Origin: DASZUK01 sp035547695
Lineage (GTDB): Bacteria > Actinomycetota > Acidimicrobiia > Acidimicrobiales > RAAP-2
Direction: 5' to 3'
Length of the DNA: 64,000 nucleotides
Assembly: GCA_035547695.1 (NCBI GenBank)
Contig: DASZUK010000020.1
Location: 43,714 to 107,713 of the forward strand
Below the pieces are notes generated by a model that worked only from the letters and a program-made list of their open reading frames with translations, did no database searches and was not told where the DNA came from. Below, piece after piece: positions 1 to 8,796 of this stretch. How positions within the stretch are numbered: the first letter of the stretch is position 1; each line of letters opens with the position of its first letter. Made by a program: the position numbers and the translations under genes.

Positions 1-23
1 CGGCGCCGGCCGCTGCGGCCACG

Positions 24-113
24 GCCCTGGCCGGCAGGGCCCTCGCCGCCACGGCCCTCGCTGGCAGGGCCCTCGCCAACAGGGCCCTCGCTGGCAGAGC
101 CCTCGCCGGCAGG
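24..113. repeat. 15-bp tandem repeat, six copies
   Basis: Six head-to-tail copies of a 15-base unit close to gccctcgctggcagg. Read on the + strand each copy codes for an ALAGR-like pentapeptide, and that frame stays open from base 3 to a TAG at 222-224, so this may be the tail of a gene entering from the left. No conserved domain is visible, and the rest of bases 1-243 shows nothing else I can support. Confidence 0.7.
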
Positions 114-243
114 ACACGGAGCGATCGGCGTGGTGATGGACGGCGCGCCATGGCGACAGTCTCCTCCTCGTCGGCCTCGTGCTGCCGACATCCACCCCCC
201 GTCGCCGCCATCGCCGCACCATAGCGAGCCGGCAGCGACGGGA

Positions 244-714
244 TCAGTCGCGGACGTTCTGGGACAGGTAGTGGGCCTCGCCGATCTGCCGGACCAGCTC
301 CAACTGGGTCTCCAGCCAGTCGGCGTGGTCCTCCTCGCCCTTCAGGATGCCGGCCAGCAGCTCCCGGGTGCCGTTGTCGGCGGCGGCCACGCACTGGGCG
401 ATGCCGCGGTTGAGCCGGTCGATGGCCTCCCGCTCCAGGTCGAGGGCCAGGGTCAGCTTCTCGATCGCGGTCTCCCCCACCCGGACCACCCCCAGCCGCT
501 GCAGGTTGGGGTGGCCCTCCAGGTACAGGATGCGCTCGATGAGGTCGTCGGCGTCCTTCATCTCGTCGACGGACTCGTGCCGGAACCGTTCGGCCAGCCG
601 GTCGTAGCCCCAGTTGGCCAGCATCTTGGCATCGACGAAGTACTGGTTGATGGCCGTCAGCTCGGAGGTGAGCACCTCGTTGAGCAACTCGACGATGGAC
701 TCGTCACCGGTCAT
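244..714 (-). CDS. bfr: bacterioferritin
   Basis: Iron-storage protein of 156 residues that forms a 24-mer shell, oxidises Fe(II) and stores it as mineral in the cytoplasm. Ferroxidase ligands are visible at E18, E51, E94, E127 and H130, and the haem ligand M52 is present. The ligand normally His54 is Asp here (EMKDAD), an unusual centre. The start at 714 is chosen because AGGAGG lies five bases upstream. The Bfd gene is 63 bases upstream on the same strand, so iron loading and release are encoded together. The family is clear from the full-length match and usual size. Confidence 0.95.
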   Translation of the reverse strand: MTGDESIVELLNEVLTSELTAINQYFVDAKMLANWGYDRLAERFRHESVDEMKDADDLIERILYLEGHPNLQRLGVVRVGETAIEKLTLALDLEREAIDRLNRGIAQCVAAADNGTRELLAGILKGEEDHADWLETQLELVRQIGEAHYLSQNVRD

Positions 715-777
715 CGGAACCTCCTGGCTCGCCTCCACGGCCCACGGCGTGGACCTGCGGCCAACGTAGCCGGCCGG

Positions 778-972
778 TCAGGCGGCGGAAGAGCTGACGA
801 GCTGCCTGGCCGGGTCGGTGGCTGCCAACATCTGCTCCAGCAGGGCGTGACACCCGCCGCAGCCGCCGCCGGCCCGGCAGCGGTCGGTCACCTCGTCGAC
901 AGTGGACGCCCCGGCGGCGATGGCCGCCCGGACGGTGCGGTCGCTGACGACCTTGCAGGAGCACACCATCAT
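778..972 (-). CDS. bfd: bacterioferritin-associated ferredoxin
   Basis: A 64-residue [2Fe-2S] ferredoxin. In characterised systems Bfd docks on bacterioferritin and passes electrons to its haem to release stored iron. Four cluster cysteines are at C4, C6, C38 and C41 in the C-x-C ... C-x2-C spacing of the family, with GGGCGGC around the last pair. The start (ATG at 972, then a second ATG) overlaps the stop of the upstream small gene by four bases, which suggests coupled translation. Bacterioferritin follows directly. Confidence 0.93.
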   Translation of the reverse strand: MMVCSCKVVSDRTVRAAIAAGASTVDEVTDRCRAGGGCGGCHALLEQMLAATDPARQLVSSSAA

Positions 973-1226
973 CGGACCGGCGCCTCCTGCTGGGCGGCGT
1001 CGCACACACTCACCGGCACTCCCTGTCGGGCGAGGGCGGCGGCGGTGTCCAGGGAGATGGGGCAGGTGGCCGGCAGCCGGTGGCCCATGCCGACGGCCTC
1101 GGCCCGGACCGACCCGTCGTCGACCACCACCCGGACCCACTGGACCCGGCGCAGCGGCACCTGGCAGCCCTTGGGACCCGATACCCGCGGACCCGACGCC
1201 CGCCGTCGCAGTACAGCCAACCCCAC
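969..1226 (-). CDS. small protein of unknown function at the head of the bfd-bfr operon
   Basis: An 85-residue ORF with a GTG start at 1226 and an ATGA overlap into bfd. I do not recognise the family. The N-terminal third is Arg-rich and weakly constrained. The part from about residue 30 reads like a compact folded domain (hydrophobic strands, then GMGHRLPATCPISLDTAAAL), and one or two cysteines could bind iron or a cluster. The coupling to bfd and a palindromic candidate iron site 11 bases upstream of the start argue that it is real and iron-related. A later ATG near 1088 would give a 39-residue protein. Confidence 0.6.
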   Translation of the reverse strand: MGLAVLRRRASGPRVSGPKGCQVPLRRVQWVRVVVDDGSVRAEAVGMGHRLPATCPISLDTAAALARQGVPVSVCDAAQQEAPVR

Positions 1227-1236
1227 GAGCCATAGC

Positions 1237-1250
1237 TTAGGGCACCCTAA
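1237..1250. promoter_or_regulatory. candidate iron-regulator palindrome
   Basis: TTAGGGCACCCTAA is a near-perfect inverted repeat (TTAGGG / CCCTAA, two-base spacer) lying 11 bases upstream of the first gene of the bfd-bfr operon. It shares the TTAGG...CCTAA ends of DtxR/IdeR boxes, but is 14 rather than 19 bases. A 13-of-14 match recurs at 29675-29688. Confidence 0.5.
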
Positions 1251-1356
1251 TTATGAGATCAAGGGGTACTTGAAGGCTGGTGCCTTGCCAGCCAGAACTG
1301 TTGGGACCGGGCCGCCGAGGGCTTCGACTTCGGCCCTGGGCGCCGCAGCAGGTCCG

Positions 1357-1410
1357 GTCGGTGCCGGGCGGCACGTCGGTGCCGGGCGGCACGTCGGTGC
1401 TGGGCGGCAC
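1357..1410. repeat. 18-bp tandem repeat, three copies
   Basis: Three adjacent copies of gtcggtgccgggcggcac (the third has one change), with a partial fourth, in the 250-base gap between the iron operon and Ku. The gap is open in a long + frame, but Ku homology begins only at 1510, so I treat the repeat as non-coding. Confidence 0.7.
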
Positions 1411-1509
1411 GTCGGTGGGCCTCGCCCTACGGCTGCCATCGGTGTAGTTACGCCGATGTCATCCCTGGTCACAGGCGTATACAGGAGCGCCAGGGGTACC
1501 ATTGGGACC

Positions 1510-2595
1510 ATGCCAGCGCGCACCGTCTGGACCGGGTCGCTCAGCTTCGGGCTGGTGAACGTCCCGGTGGGCCTGTACCCGGCCACCGCCGACAAGTCGG
1601 TCCACTTCAACCAGTTCGAGGAGGGCACCACCGACCGTATCCGGTACCGGAAGGTCAACGAGCGGACCGGTGAGGAGGTGCCGGCGCACCGCATCGTCCG
1701 CGGCGTCGACGTCGGCGGCGGGGAGTACGTGATGGTGACCGACCAGGAGCTGGAGGCGTCGGAGCCGGAGCGGTCCCACGACATGGAGGTGATCGGGTTC
1801 GTCGACCTGGACGACATCGACCCCATCTACTTCCGCAGCTCCTACTACGTCGCCCCCACCCCGAAGGGCCCGGACAAGGCGTACGCCCTGCTGCGGACGG
1901 CCATGCAGCGGTCCGGAAAGGTGGCCATCGCCACCCTCATCATGCGCAACAAGGAGCACCTGGTGGCCATCCGGCCCAGCGGCGACAGCCTGGTGCTGGA
2001 GACCCTGTACTTCGCCGACGAGATCCGCGAGCCCAGCCAGGACCTGCCGGCGCTGCCCGCCGACGACGTGGTGAGCGACCGCGAGCTGGAGGTGGCCGAC
2101 CGACTGATCGACGCCATGGTCATGGCGTGGGATCCGACCGAGTTCCACGACACCCACCGCCAGGCCCTGATGGAGCTGATCGAACGGAAGCGGGAGGGCG
2201 AGACCATCGTCACCGGCGAGCGGCCCGAGAAGGCCCCGGTGGTGGACCTGATGGCCGCGCTGCAGGCCAGCATGCAGTCCACCGGCCGGGGCCGGCAGCG
2301 GGCGGCCGCCCGGATGGAGCGGTCCGGGACCACCACCGTCCGGGTGCCCCCGCCCGAAGACGCCGCCGCCCCGGCCAAGCGGACCAGGAAGGCGCCGGCG
2401 AAGAAGGCGGCCGGCACGGCCAAGCGGACCACGGCGGCCGGGAAGCCGGCGGCCAGGACCACCAGGACGGCCGGCAGGGCCCCGGCCGGCAACTCATCCA
2501 CGGCCGGCAACTCGTCCACGGCCGGCCGGGCCCGGCCGGCGAAGCCGCGGGGCGCCAAGAAACCGGCGGCCAAGTCACTGCGTCGCGCCTCGTAG
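1510..2595 (+). CDS. ku: non-homologous end-joining protein Ku
   Basis: A 361-residue bacterial Ku. The homodimer forms a ring on double-strand DNA ends and recruits LigD for end joining. The N-terminal signature (MPARTVWTGSLSFGLVNVPV) fixes the ATG at 1510; the open frame runs back to 130 but has no Ku-like residues before this. The beta-barrel core spans roughly residues 1-255. The last ~95 residues are a Lys/Ala/Arg tail with repeats (AGNSSTAGNSSTAGR) like the DNA-binding tails of mycobacterial and Streptomyces Ku. No ligD is in the window. It is followed by the glucosidase gene after 48 bases. Confidence 0.95.
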   Translation: MPARTVWTGSLSFGLVNVPVGLYPATADKSVHFNQFEEGTTDRIRYRKVNERTGEEVPAHRIVRGVDVGGGEYVMVTDQELEASEPERSHDMEVIGFVDLDDIDPIYFRSSYYVAPTPKGPDKAYALLRTAMQRSGKVAIATLIMRNKEHLVAIRPSGDSLVLETLYFADEIREPSQDLPALPADDVVSDRELEVADRLIDAMVMAWDPTEFHDTHRQALMELIERKREGETIVTGERPEKAPVVDLMAALQASMQSTGRGRQRAAARMERSGTTTVRVPPPEDAAAPAKRTRKAPAKKAAGTAKRTTAAGKPAARTTRTAGRAPAGNSSTAGNSSTAGRARPAKPRGAKKPAAKSLRRAS

Positions 2596-2643
2596 GCTTC
2601 GGGCCGTCCGGCGGCGGCCGGCGGGGCCGGAGGAGCGGGGACG

Positions 2644-5412
2644 ATGGGCGCGGAGTCCGAGCGGGTTGGTGGGTTCGGCAGGCTGGAGGACGGCCTCCGG
2701 CAGGCCGGTGACTGGTACCACTGGGGGCCGTACCTGAGCGAACGGCAGTGGGGGACGGTCCGGGAGGACTACAGCGCGGACGGGGAGGCGTGGAGCTACC
2801 TGTCGCACGACTGGGCGCGGTCCCAGGCGTACCGGTGGGGGGAGGACGGCCTGGCCGGGTTCTCGGACGTGGAGCAGCGGCTGTGCCTGGGGCTGGCCCT
2901 GTGGAACGGCCGGGACCCCATCTTGAAGGAGCGGCCGTTCGGGCTGACCGGGGCGGAGGGCAACCACGGGGAGGACGTCAAGGACTACTGGTGGTACCTG
3001 GACGCGGTGCCCAGCCACGCCTGGAACCGGTGGCGGTACCACTACCCGCAGCAGCCGTTCCCGTACGCGGACCTGGTGGACGAGAACGGCCGCCGGGGCA
3101 GGGAGGAGCCGGAGTACGAGCTGCTGGACACCGGCATCTTCGACGACGACCGCTACTGGATCGTGGAAGCGCACTACGCCAAGGCGACCCCGCACGACCT
3201 GCTGCTGTCGGTGCAGGTGACCAACGCCGGGCCGGACGCCGACACCCTGCACGTGCTGCCGACGGCCTGGTTCAGGAACACCTGGTCGTGGGAGCACAAC
3301 GCCGCCAAGCCACAGATGGCGGCGTCCGGGCCGGCGGCCGGGCCGGCGGCGGTGGCGGTGGCCGGGCCGGCGGCGGTGGCGGTGGCCCACCCGTTCCTGG
3401 GCGACCTGGAGCTGCTGGCCGACGCCGGGCCGGACGGGCAGGACCCGGCGGTGCTGTTCTGCGACAACGAGACCAACCACGGCCGGCTGTACGGGGTGGC
3501 GGCCAGTCCGCCGTACCCGAAGGACGGCATCAACGACCACGTGGTGGACGGCAGGCCGACGGTCAACCCGGGGGGTCACGGCACCAAGTGCGCCTTCTGG
3601 TACCGGGTCGCCGTGGACCCGGGGGCCACGGTGGAGCTGCGGCTGCGGCTGCGGCCGGCCGCCGGCAACCCCCGGGCCGGGACCACCAAGAAGGGGAAGC
3701 CGCCGAAGCCGTTCGGGGCCGGGTTCAGCCGGGTGATGGCGGCCCGGCGGCGGGAGGCGGACGAGTTCTACGCCGAGCGCACCCCGCCGGACGCGACGGC
3801 GGACGAGGCGCTGGTGCTGCGGCAGGCGTTCGCCGGCATGCTGTGGAGCAAGCAGCTCTACCACTACGACGTCGACCGCTGGCTGGACGGCGATCCCACC
3901 CAGCCGAAGCCGCCGGCGTCCCGGCTGTCCGGCCGGAACGCCCGGTGGCGGCATTTCAACGCCTTCGACCTGATGTCGGTGCCGGACAAGTGGGAGTACC
4001 CGTGGTTCGCCGCCTGGGACCTCGCGTTCCACTGCGTCACCCTGGCCCACGTGGACCCGGCCTTCGCCAAGTACCAGTTGGTGCTGTTGTGCCGGGAGTG
4101 GTTCCAGCACCCCAACGGGGCGCTGCCGGCGTACGAGTGGGACTTCGGCGACGTCAACCCGCCGGTGCAGGCCTGGGCGGCGCTGGAGGTGTTCCTGGTG
4201 GACGGCGGCCGGGACGTCGACTTCCTGAGCCGGGTGTTCGACAAGCTGATGGTCAACTTCACCTGGTGGGTCAACCGGGAGGACGTCAACGAGGACAACC
4301 TGTTCGAGGGCGGGTTCCTCGGCCTCGACAACATCGGCCCGGTCGACCGGTCGCACCTGCCGGCCGGGGCCGTCCTGGAGCAGTCGGACGCCACCGGGTG
4401 GATGGCGTCGTACGCCCTGTCCATGGCCACCATCGCCACCGTCCTCAGCCTGAGCGGCCGGCGGCCCGGTGGGGACGACCTGGTGATGAAGTTCGCCGAG
4501 CACTTCGCCGCCATCCGCGACGCCATGGACACCCAGGGGCTGTGGGACGACGCCGACGGCCTGTTCTACGACCGGCTGACCACCGCGGACGGCACGGTGG
4601 TGCCGGTGAAGGTGCGGTCGATGGTCGGCATCATCCCCATGCTCGGGGCGGCCAGCGTGGACGAGGGGGCGCTGCGGCAGAGCCTGGTGGTGTCCAAGCA
4701 GTTCGCCGACCTGCTGGCCCGGGAGGGGTTCGACGACACCGAGACCCTGGCCGAGGCCGGCCGGCTCCGCGGGGAGCCCGGCAACCGCCGCCTGCTGCTG
4801 GGGGTGGTCGGGGTGGACCGGCTGCACCGGATGTTCTCCCGGCTGTTCGACGAGGACGAGTTCCTGGGCCCGTACGGGCTGCGGGCCATCTCGGCGTTCC
4901 ACCGGGACCACCCGTACGAGCTGCGGGTGGACGGGGTGGCGGCCACCGTCGACTACGAGCCGGCGGAGTCCACCACCGGCATGTTCGGCGGCAACTCCAA
5001 CTGGCGGGGGCCGGTGTGGTTCCCCCTCAACCACCTGGTGGCCGGCGCCCTGGACCGGTACGGCCGGTTCTTCGGTGACGAGCTCCTGGTGGAGTACCCC
5101 ACCGGCTCCGGCCGGCACCTGCAGCTTGGCGACGTCGCCCAGGACCTGCGCCGCCGGCTGTCGTCCATCTTCCTCCGTGACGACGCCGGCCGCCGGCCGT
5201 GCTTCGGGGACGTCGCCAAGCTGCAGCACGACCCGGCCTGGCGGGACAACGTGACCTTCAACGAGTACTTCCACGGCGACAACGGCGCCGGCCTGGGGGC
5301 GTCCCACCAGACCGGCTGGACCGGGCTGGTGGCCGACGCCATCGTCCGCCGGCACCGGACGCCGTCCCTCCCGGGCGACCTGCTGGCCGGTGCTCGCCGG
5401 GACGACCGGTGA
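2644..5412 (+). CDS. GH63/MGH1-type glucosidase
   Basis: A 922-residue cytosolic glycoside hydrolase (no signal peptide). It matches the long bacterial proteins of the GH63 / mannosyl-oligosaccharide glucosidase-like clan, which have an N-terminal beta-sandwich and a C-terminal (alpha/alpha)6 barrel. The barrel part shows WFAAWDLAFH, GNSNWRGPVWFPLNHL and NEYFHGDNGAGLGASHQTGW, typical of the clan. Substrate is probably an alpha-glucoside, but I cannot tell which. GGAGGAG at 2629-2635 supports the start. Residues ~231-247 contain an exact 24-base duplication (3337-3384, PAAVAVAG twice). Its stop overlaps the GTG of glgX, so the two act together in glycogen or oligosaccharide turnover. Confidence 0.85.
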   Translation: MGAESERVGGFGRLEDGLRQAGDWYHWGPYLSERQWGTVREDYSADGEAWSYLSHDWARSQAYRWGEDGLAGFSDVEQRLCLGLALWNGRDPILKERPFGLTGAEGNHGEDVKDYWWYLDAVPSHAWNRWRYHYPQQPFPYADLVDENGRRGREEPEYELLDTGIFDDDRYWIVEAHYAKATPHDLLLSVQVTNAGPDADTLHVLPTAWFRNTWSWEHNAAKPQMAASGPAAGPAAVAVAGPAAVAVAHPFLGDLELLADAGPDGQDPAVLFCDNETNHGRLYGVAASPPYPKDGINDHVVDGRPTVNPGGHGTKCAFWYRVAVDPGATVELRLRLRPAAGNPRAGTTKKGKPPKPFGAGFSRVMAARRREADEFYAERTPPDATADEALVLRQAFAGMLWSKQLYHYDVDRWLDGDPTQPKPPASRLSGRNARWRHFNAFDLMSVPDKWEYPWFAAWDLAFHCVTLAHVDPAFAKYQLVLLCREWFQHPNGALPAYEWDFGDVNPPVQAWAALEVFLVDGGRDVDFLSRVFDKLMVNFTWWVNREDVNEDNLFEGGFLGLDNIGPVDRSHLPAGAVLEQSDATGWMASYALSMATIATVLSLSGRRPGGDDLVMKFAEHFAAIRDAMDTQGLWDDADGLFYDRLTTADGTVVPVKVRSMVGIIPMLGAASVDEGALRQSLVVSKQFADLLAREGFDDTETLAEAGRLRGEPGNRRLLLGVVGVDRLHRMFSRLFDEDEFLGPYGLRAISAFHRDHPYELRVDGVAATVDYEPAESTTGMFGGNSNWRGPVWFPLNHLVAGALDRYGRFFGDELLVEYPTGSGRHLQLGDVAQDLRRRLSSIFLRDDAGRRPCFGDVAKLQHDPAWRDNVTFNEYFHGDNGAGLGASHQTGWTGLVADAIVRRHRTPSLPGDLLAGARRDDR

Positions 5413-7526
5413 CGCCGCAGCCGGGGTCGCCCCGGCCGGGCCGACCGTTCCCGCTCGGGGCCACCCCCGGCGACGGCGGCACCAACTTCGCCGTGGTGGC
5501 CGGCGATGCCGACGGGGTGGACCTGTGCCTGTTCGACGCCGCCGGCGCCGAGACCCGGGTGGCGCTGGTCGACGTGCACGGCGACGTCTGGCACGGCTTC
5601 GTGCCCGGGGTGGGCCCCGGGCAGGCCTACGGGTACCGGGTGCACGGGGCGTTCGACCCCGCCGGGGGGCGACGGGCGAACCCGGCCAAGCTGCTGCTGG
5701 ACCCCTACGCCCGGGCCACCGTCGGAGCCGTCCGGTTCGGCCCGGCGGTGCTGGGGCACCGGGAGGACGACCCGGGGAGGCCGAGCGACCTGGACTCGGC
5801 CGGGTCGGTGCCGCGGAGCCTGGTGGTGGAGTCGACCGGCTCGACCGGCCCCGCCGCCCCCGCCGACCGGCCGCGGCCGTGGCACCGGTTCGCCGACACG
5901 GTGCTCTACGAGGTGCACGTCAAGGGGTTCACGATGACCCACCCGGGGGTGCCGGCGGCGCTGCGGGGCACCTACGCCGGGCTGGCCCACCCCGCCGCGC
6001 TGGCCCACCTGGTGGACCTGGGGGTGACCACGGTGGAGCTGCTGCCGGTGCACCAGCACGTCCCCGAGGGCTTCCTGGACGCGCTGGGGCTGACCAACTA
6101 CTGGGGCTACAACACCATCGGCTACTTCGCCCCCCACGACGAGTGGTCGGCGGCGGTGCGGGCCGGGCAGCCCGGCGGGCAGGTGGCCGAGTTCAGGGCC
6201 ATGGTGGACGCCCTGCACGGGGCCGGCCTGGAGGTGGTGCTGGACGTGGTGTTCAACCACACCGCCGAAGGGGACCACGCCGGGCCGACGCTGTGCTTCC
6301 GGGGGCTGGACAACCGGGCGTACTACCGGCTGGACCCCGACGACCCGGCCCGGTACGTGGACACCACCGGCTGCGGCAACACCGTCGACACCACCCACCC
6401 GGTGGCCCTGCGGCTGATCATGGACTCGCTGCGGTACTGGATCACCGAGATGGGGGTGGACGGGTTCCGGTTCGACCTGGCCGCCAGCCTGGCCCGCGAC
6501 GACCGGGGGTTCGACCGGGTCTCCGCGTTCTTGGACGTGGTGGCCCAGGACCCGGTGGTGTCGCGGGCGAAGCTGATCGCCGAGCCGTGGGACGTGGGGC
6601 AGGCCGACAGCTACGAGCTGGGGCGGTTCCCGCCGCTGTGGCGGGAGTGGAACGGCCGGTACCGGGACACGGTGCGGGACTTCTGGCGCAGCCACGACGG
6701 CCTGCTCGGTGACTTCGCCTGCCGGCTGACCGGGTCGGCCGACCTGTTCGACCGCGACCGGCGGCGACCGACCGCGTCGGTCAACCTGGTCACCGTCCAC
6801 GACGGGTTCACCCTGGCCGACCTGGTGGCCTACGACGGCAAGCACAACGACGCCAACGGCGACGACAACCGGGACGGCACCGACGACAACCGGTCCTGGA
6901 ACTGCGGCGTGGAGGGCCCCACGGACGACCCGGCGGTCCGGGCGCTGCGGGGCCGGCAGCAGCGGGCCCTCCTGGCCACCCTGCTGCTGTCCGACGGCGT
7001 CCCCCTGCTGCTCGGCGGGGACGAGCTCGGCCGGACGCAGCGGGGGAACAACAACGCCTACTGCCAGGACAACGACCTGTCCTGGTTCGACTGGGCCGCC
7101 GTCGACGCCGACCTGCTGGCGTTCACCAGGCGGCTGGTCGCCCTGCGCCGCGGCCACCCGGTGTTCCGCCGCGACCGCTTCCTGGACGGTCCCGACGCGG
7201 CCGCGGTGCAGTGGTTCACGCCGGCCGGCACCGAGATGACCGCCGCCGACTGGGCCGACCCCGGGGCCCGGGCGGTCGCCGTGCACCTGGACGGCGCGGC
7301 CCGGCCCGACCGCGACGCCGACGGCCGGCCGATGGTGGACGACGACTTCCTCCTGGTGGTCAACGGCTGGTGGGAACCGCTGGACTTCGCCCTCCCGCCG
7401 GCCGGCCCGGGCCGGTCGTGGGTCGGCGAGCTCGACACCTTCGACCCCGCCACCGTGCCGGCACCGCGGCCGGGTGGGACCCTGCCGGTCGGCCCCCGGT
7501 CCCTGGTGGTGCTGCGGTCGGCCTGA
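5409..7526 (+). CDS. glgX: glycogen debranching enzyme GlgX
   Basis: A 705-residue GH13 isoamylase-type debranching enzyme that hydrolyses alpha-1,6 branches of phosphorylase-limited glycogen. An N-terminal CBM48 domain (about 10-110) is followed by the (beta/alpha)8 barrel. The nucleophile is D356 (DGFRFDLA), the acid/base E392 (AEPWD) and the third acid D465 (VTVHDGF). NAYCQDND and GGDELGRTQRGNNNAY are GlgX/TreX signatures. The GTG start at 5409 overlaps the glucosidase stop by four bases. Residues 125-158 hold a Pro/Ser/Gly linker. No malto-oligosyltrehalose genes are adjacent, so GlgX is a better name than TreX. Confidence 0.93.
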   Translation: MTPQPGSPRPGRPFPLGATPGDGGTNFAVVAGDADGVDLCLFDAAGAETRVALVDVHGDVWHGFVPGVGPGQAYGYRVHGAFDPAGGRRANPAKLLLDPYARATVGAVRFGPAVLGHREDDPGRPSDLDSAGSVPRSLVVESTGSTGPAAPADRPRPWHRFADTVLYEVHVKGFTMTHPGVPAALRGTYAGLAHPAALAHLVDLGVTTVELLPVHQHVPEGFLDALGLTNYWGYNTIGYFAPHDEWSAAVRAGQPGGQVAEFRAMVDALHGAGLEVVLDVVFNHTAEGDHAGPTLCFRGLDNRAYYRLDPDDPARYVDTTGCGNTVDTTHPVALRLIMDSLRYWITEMGVDGFRFDLAASLARDDRGFDRVSAFLDVVAQDPVVSRAKLIAEPWDVGQADSYELGRFPPLWREWNGRYRDTVRDFWRSHDGLLGDFACRLTGSADLFDRDRRRPTASVNLVTVHDGFTLADLVAYDGKHNDANGDDNRDGTDDNRSWNCGVEGPTDDPAVRALRGRQQRALLATLLLSDGVPLLLGGDELGRTQRGNNNAYCQDNDLSWFDWAAVDADLLAFTRRLVALRRGHPVFRRDRFLDGPDAAAVQWFTPAGTEMTAADWADPGARAVAVHLDGAARPDRDADGRPMVDDDFLLVVNGWWEPLDFALPPAGPGRSWVGELDTFDPATVPAPRPGGTLPVGPRSLVVLRSA

Positions 7527-7572
7527 CGGTCAGGGCCGGACGGGTCAGGGCCGAACCGGCAGAGCCGGACGG

Positions 7573-8796
7573 TCAGGGCCGGACCGGCAGGCCGAGGTGG
7601 CGGGCGATGAGCATTCGCTGCACCTCGGACGTGCCCTCCCCGACTTCCAGGATCTTGGCGTCGCGGTAGAACCGGCCGGCGGGGGTGTCGTTCATGAAGC
7701 CGGAGCCGCCGAAGACCTGGCTGGCCTCCCGGGCGTTGGCCACGGCGGCCTCGGAGGCCACCAGCTTGGCGATGGCGGCCTCCCGCTTGAACGGCCGGCC
7801 GGCGGCCAGCCGGCGGGCGGCGTCCCGCCAGGCCAGCCGGGCGACGTGGGCGCGGGCGTCCATGTCGGCCAGCTTGAACTGCAGCACCTGCGACTGGCCG
7901 ATGGGGTGGCCGAAGGCGTGGCGGTCACCGAGGTACCGGACGCACTCGTCCACGCAGCCCTGGGCCAGCCCGACGGACAGGGCGGCGATGGCGATGCGGC
8001 CCTCGTCCAGGATCTCCAGGAACTGGGCGTAGCCACGGCCCTCCTGCCCGAGCAGGTGGTCGGCCGGCACCCGGCAGCCGGCGAAGGCCAGCTCGTGGGT
8101 GTCCGACGCCGCCCAGCCCACCTTGGAGTACGCCGGGGCCACCGTGAACCCGGGGGTGCCGGCCGGGACGACGATGGCGGAGATCTCCGGTCGACCGGCT
8201 CCCGGTCCACCGCCGGCCGCACCACCGCCGGCCGCCGCACCACCGGTTCCTCCGCCGCCACCGGACCGGCCGGTGACGGCGGTGACGGTGACCAGGGAGG
8301 TGATGTCGGTGCCGGAGTTGGTGATGAACGCCTTGGAGCCGTCGACGACCCACTGGTCACCGTCCCGGCGGGCGGTGGTCCGGGTGGCCCCGGCGTCGGA
8401 GCCGCCGTCGGGCTCGGTGAGGCCGAAGGCTCCGAGGGCCCGGCCGGCGCACAGGTCCGGCAGCCACCGCCGCCGCTGGTCGTCGGTGCCGAACCGGTAG
8501 ATGGGCATGGCGCCGAGGCCGACGGCGGCCTCCAGGGTGATGGCCACCGACGAGTCCACCCGGGCCAGCTCTTCGAGGGCCAGGCAGAAGGCGAGGAAGT
8601 CGCCGCCCATGCCGCCGTAGTCCTCGGGGAACGGCAGCCCGAACAGCCCCATATCGCCCATCTTGGCGACCACCGGGTACGGGAAGGCCTCCCGGCGGTA
8701 GTAGTCCCCGATGACCGGGGCCACCTCCTCGGCGGCGAACCGGCGGACGGTGGCGGCCAGCTCGGCGTGCTCCGGGCTGAGGTCGTCGTCGGTCAT
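7573..8796 (-). CDS. acyl-CoA dehydrogenase of the leucine operon
   Basis: A 407-residue FAD-dependent acyl-CoA dehydrogenase, last gene of a four-gene operon whose neighbours degrade leucine, so isovaleryl-CoA is the expected substrate. However, the catalytic Glu is at the MCAD/SCAD position (E387 in VGEGTSEVQR); true isovaleryl-CoA dehydrogenases have Ala or Gly there and use a Glu in helix G. It may therefore be a short- or branched-chain type. Residues 178-201 are an inserted Gly/Ala-rich stretch on a surface loop. The ATG at 8796 overlaps the HMG-CoA lyase stop. It converges with glgX across a 46-base repetitive gap. Confidence 0.88.
   Translation of the reverse strand: MTDDDLSPEHAELAATVRRFAAEEVAPVIGDYYRREAFPYPVVAKMGDMGLFGLPFPEDYGGMGGDFLAFCLALEELARVDSSVAITLEAAVGLGAMPIYRFGTDDQRRRWLPDLCAGRALGAFGLTEPDGGSDAGATRTTARRDGDQWVVDGSKAFITNSGTDITSLVTVTAVTGRSGGGGGTGGAAAGGGAAGGGPGAGRPEISAIVVPAGTPGFTVAPAYSKVGWAASDTHELAFAGCRVPADHLLGQEGRGYAQFLEILDEGRIAIAALSVGLAQGCVDECVRYLGDRHAFGHPIGQSQVLQFKLADMDARAHVARLAWRDAARRLAAGRPFKREAAIAKLVASEAAVANAREASQVFGGSGFMNDTPAGRFYRDAKILEVGEGTSEVQRMLIARHLGLPVRP

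Noticed and set aside
130..1509. 460-codon N-terminal extension of Ku
   Set aside because: It is the antisense of bfr, bfd and the small gene. Ku homology starts exactly at the ATG at 1510.
2575..5355. 926-codon minus-strand frame opposite the glucosidase
   Set aside because: Val/Gln/Pro/Arg-rich antisense of a GC-rich gene; the plus-strand protein has clear GH63 motifs.
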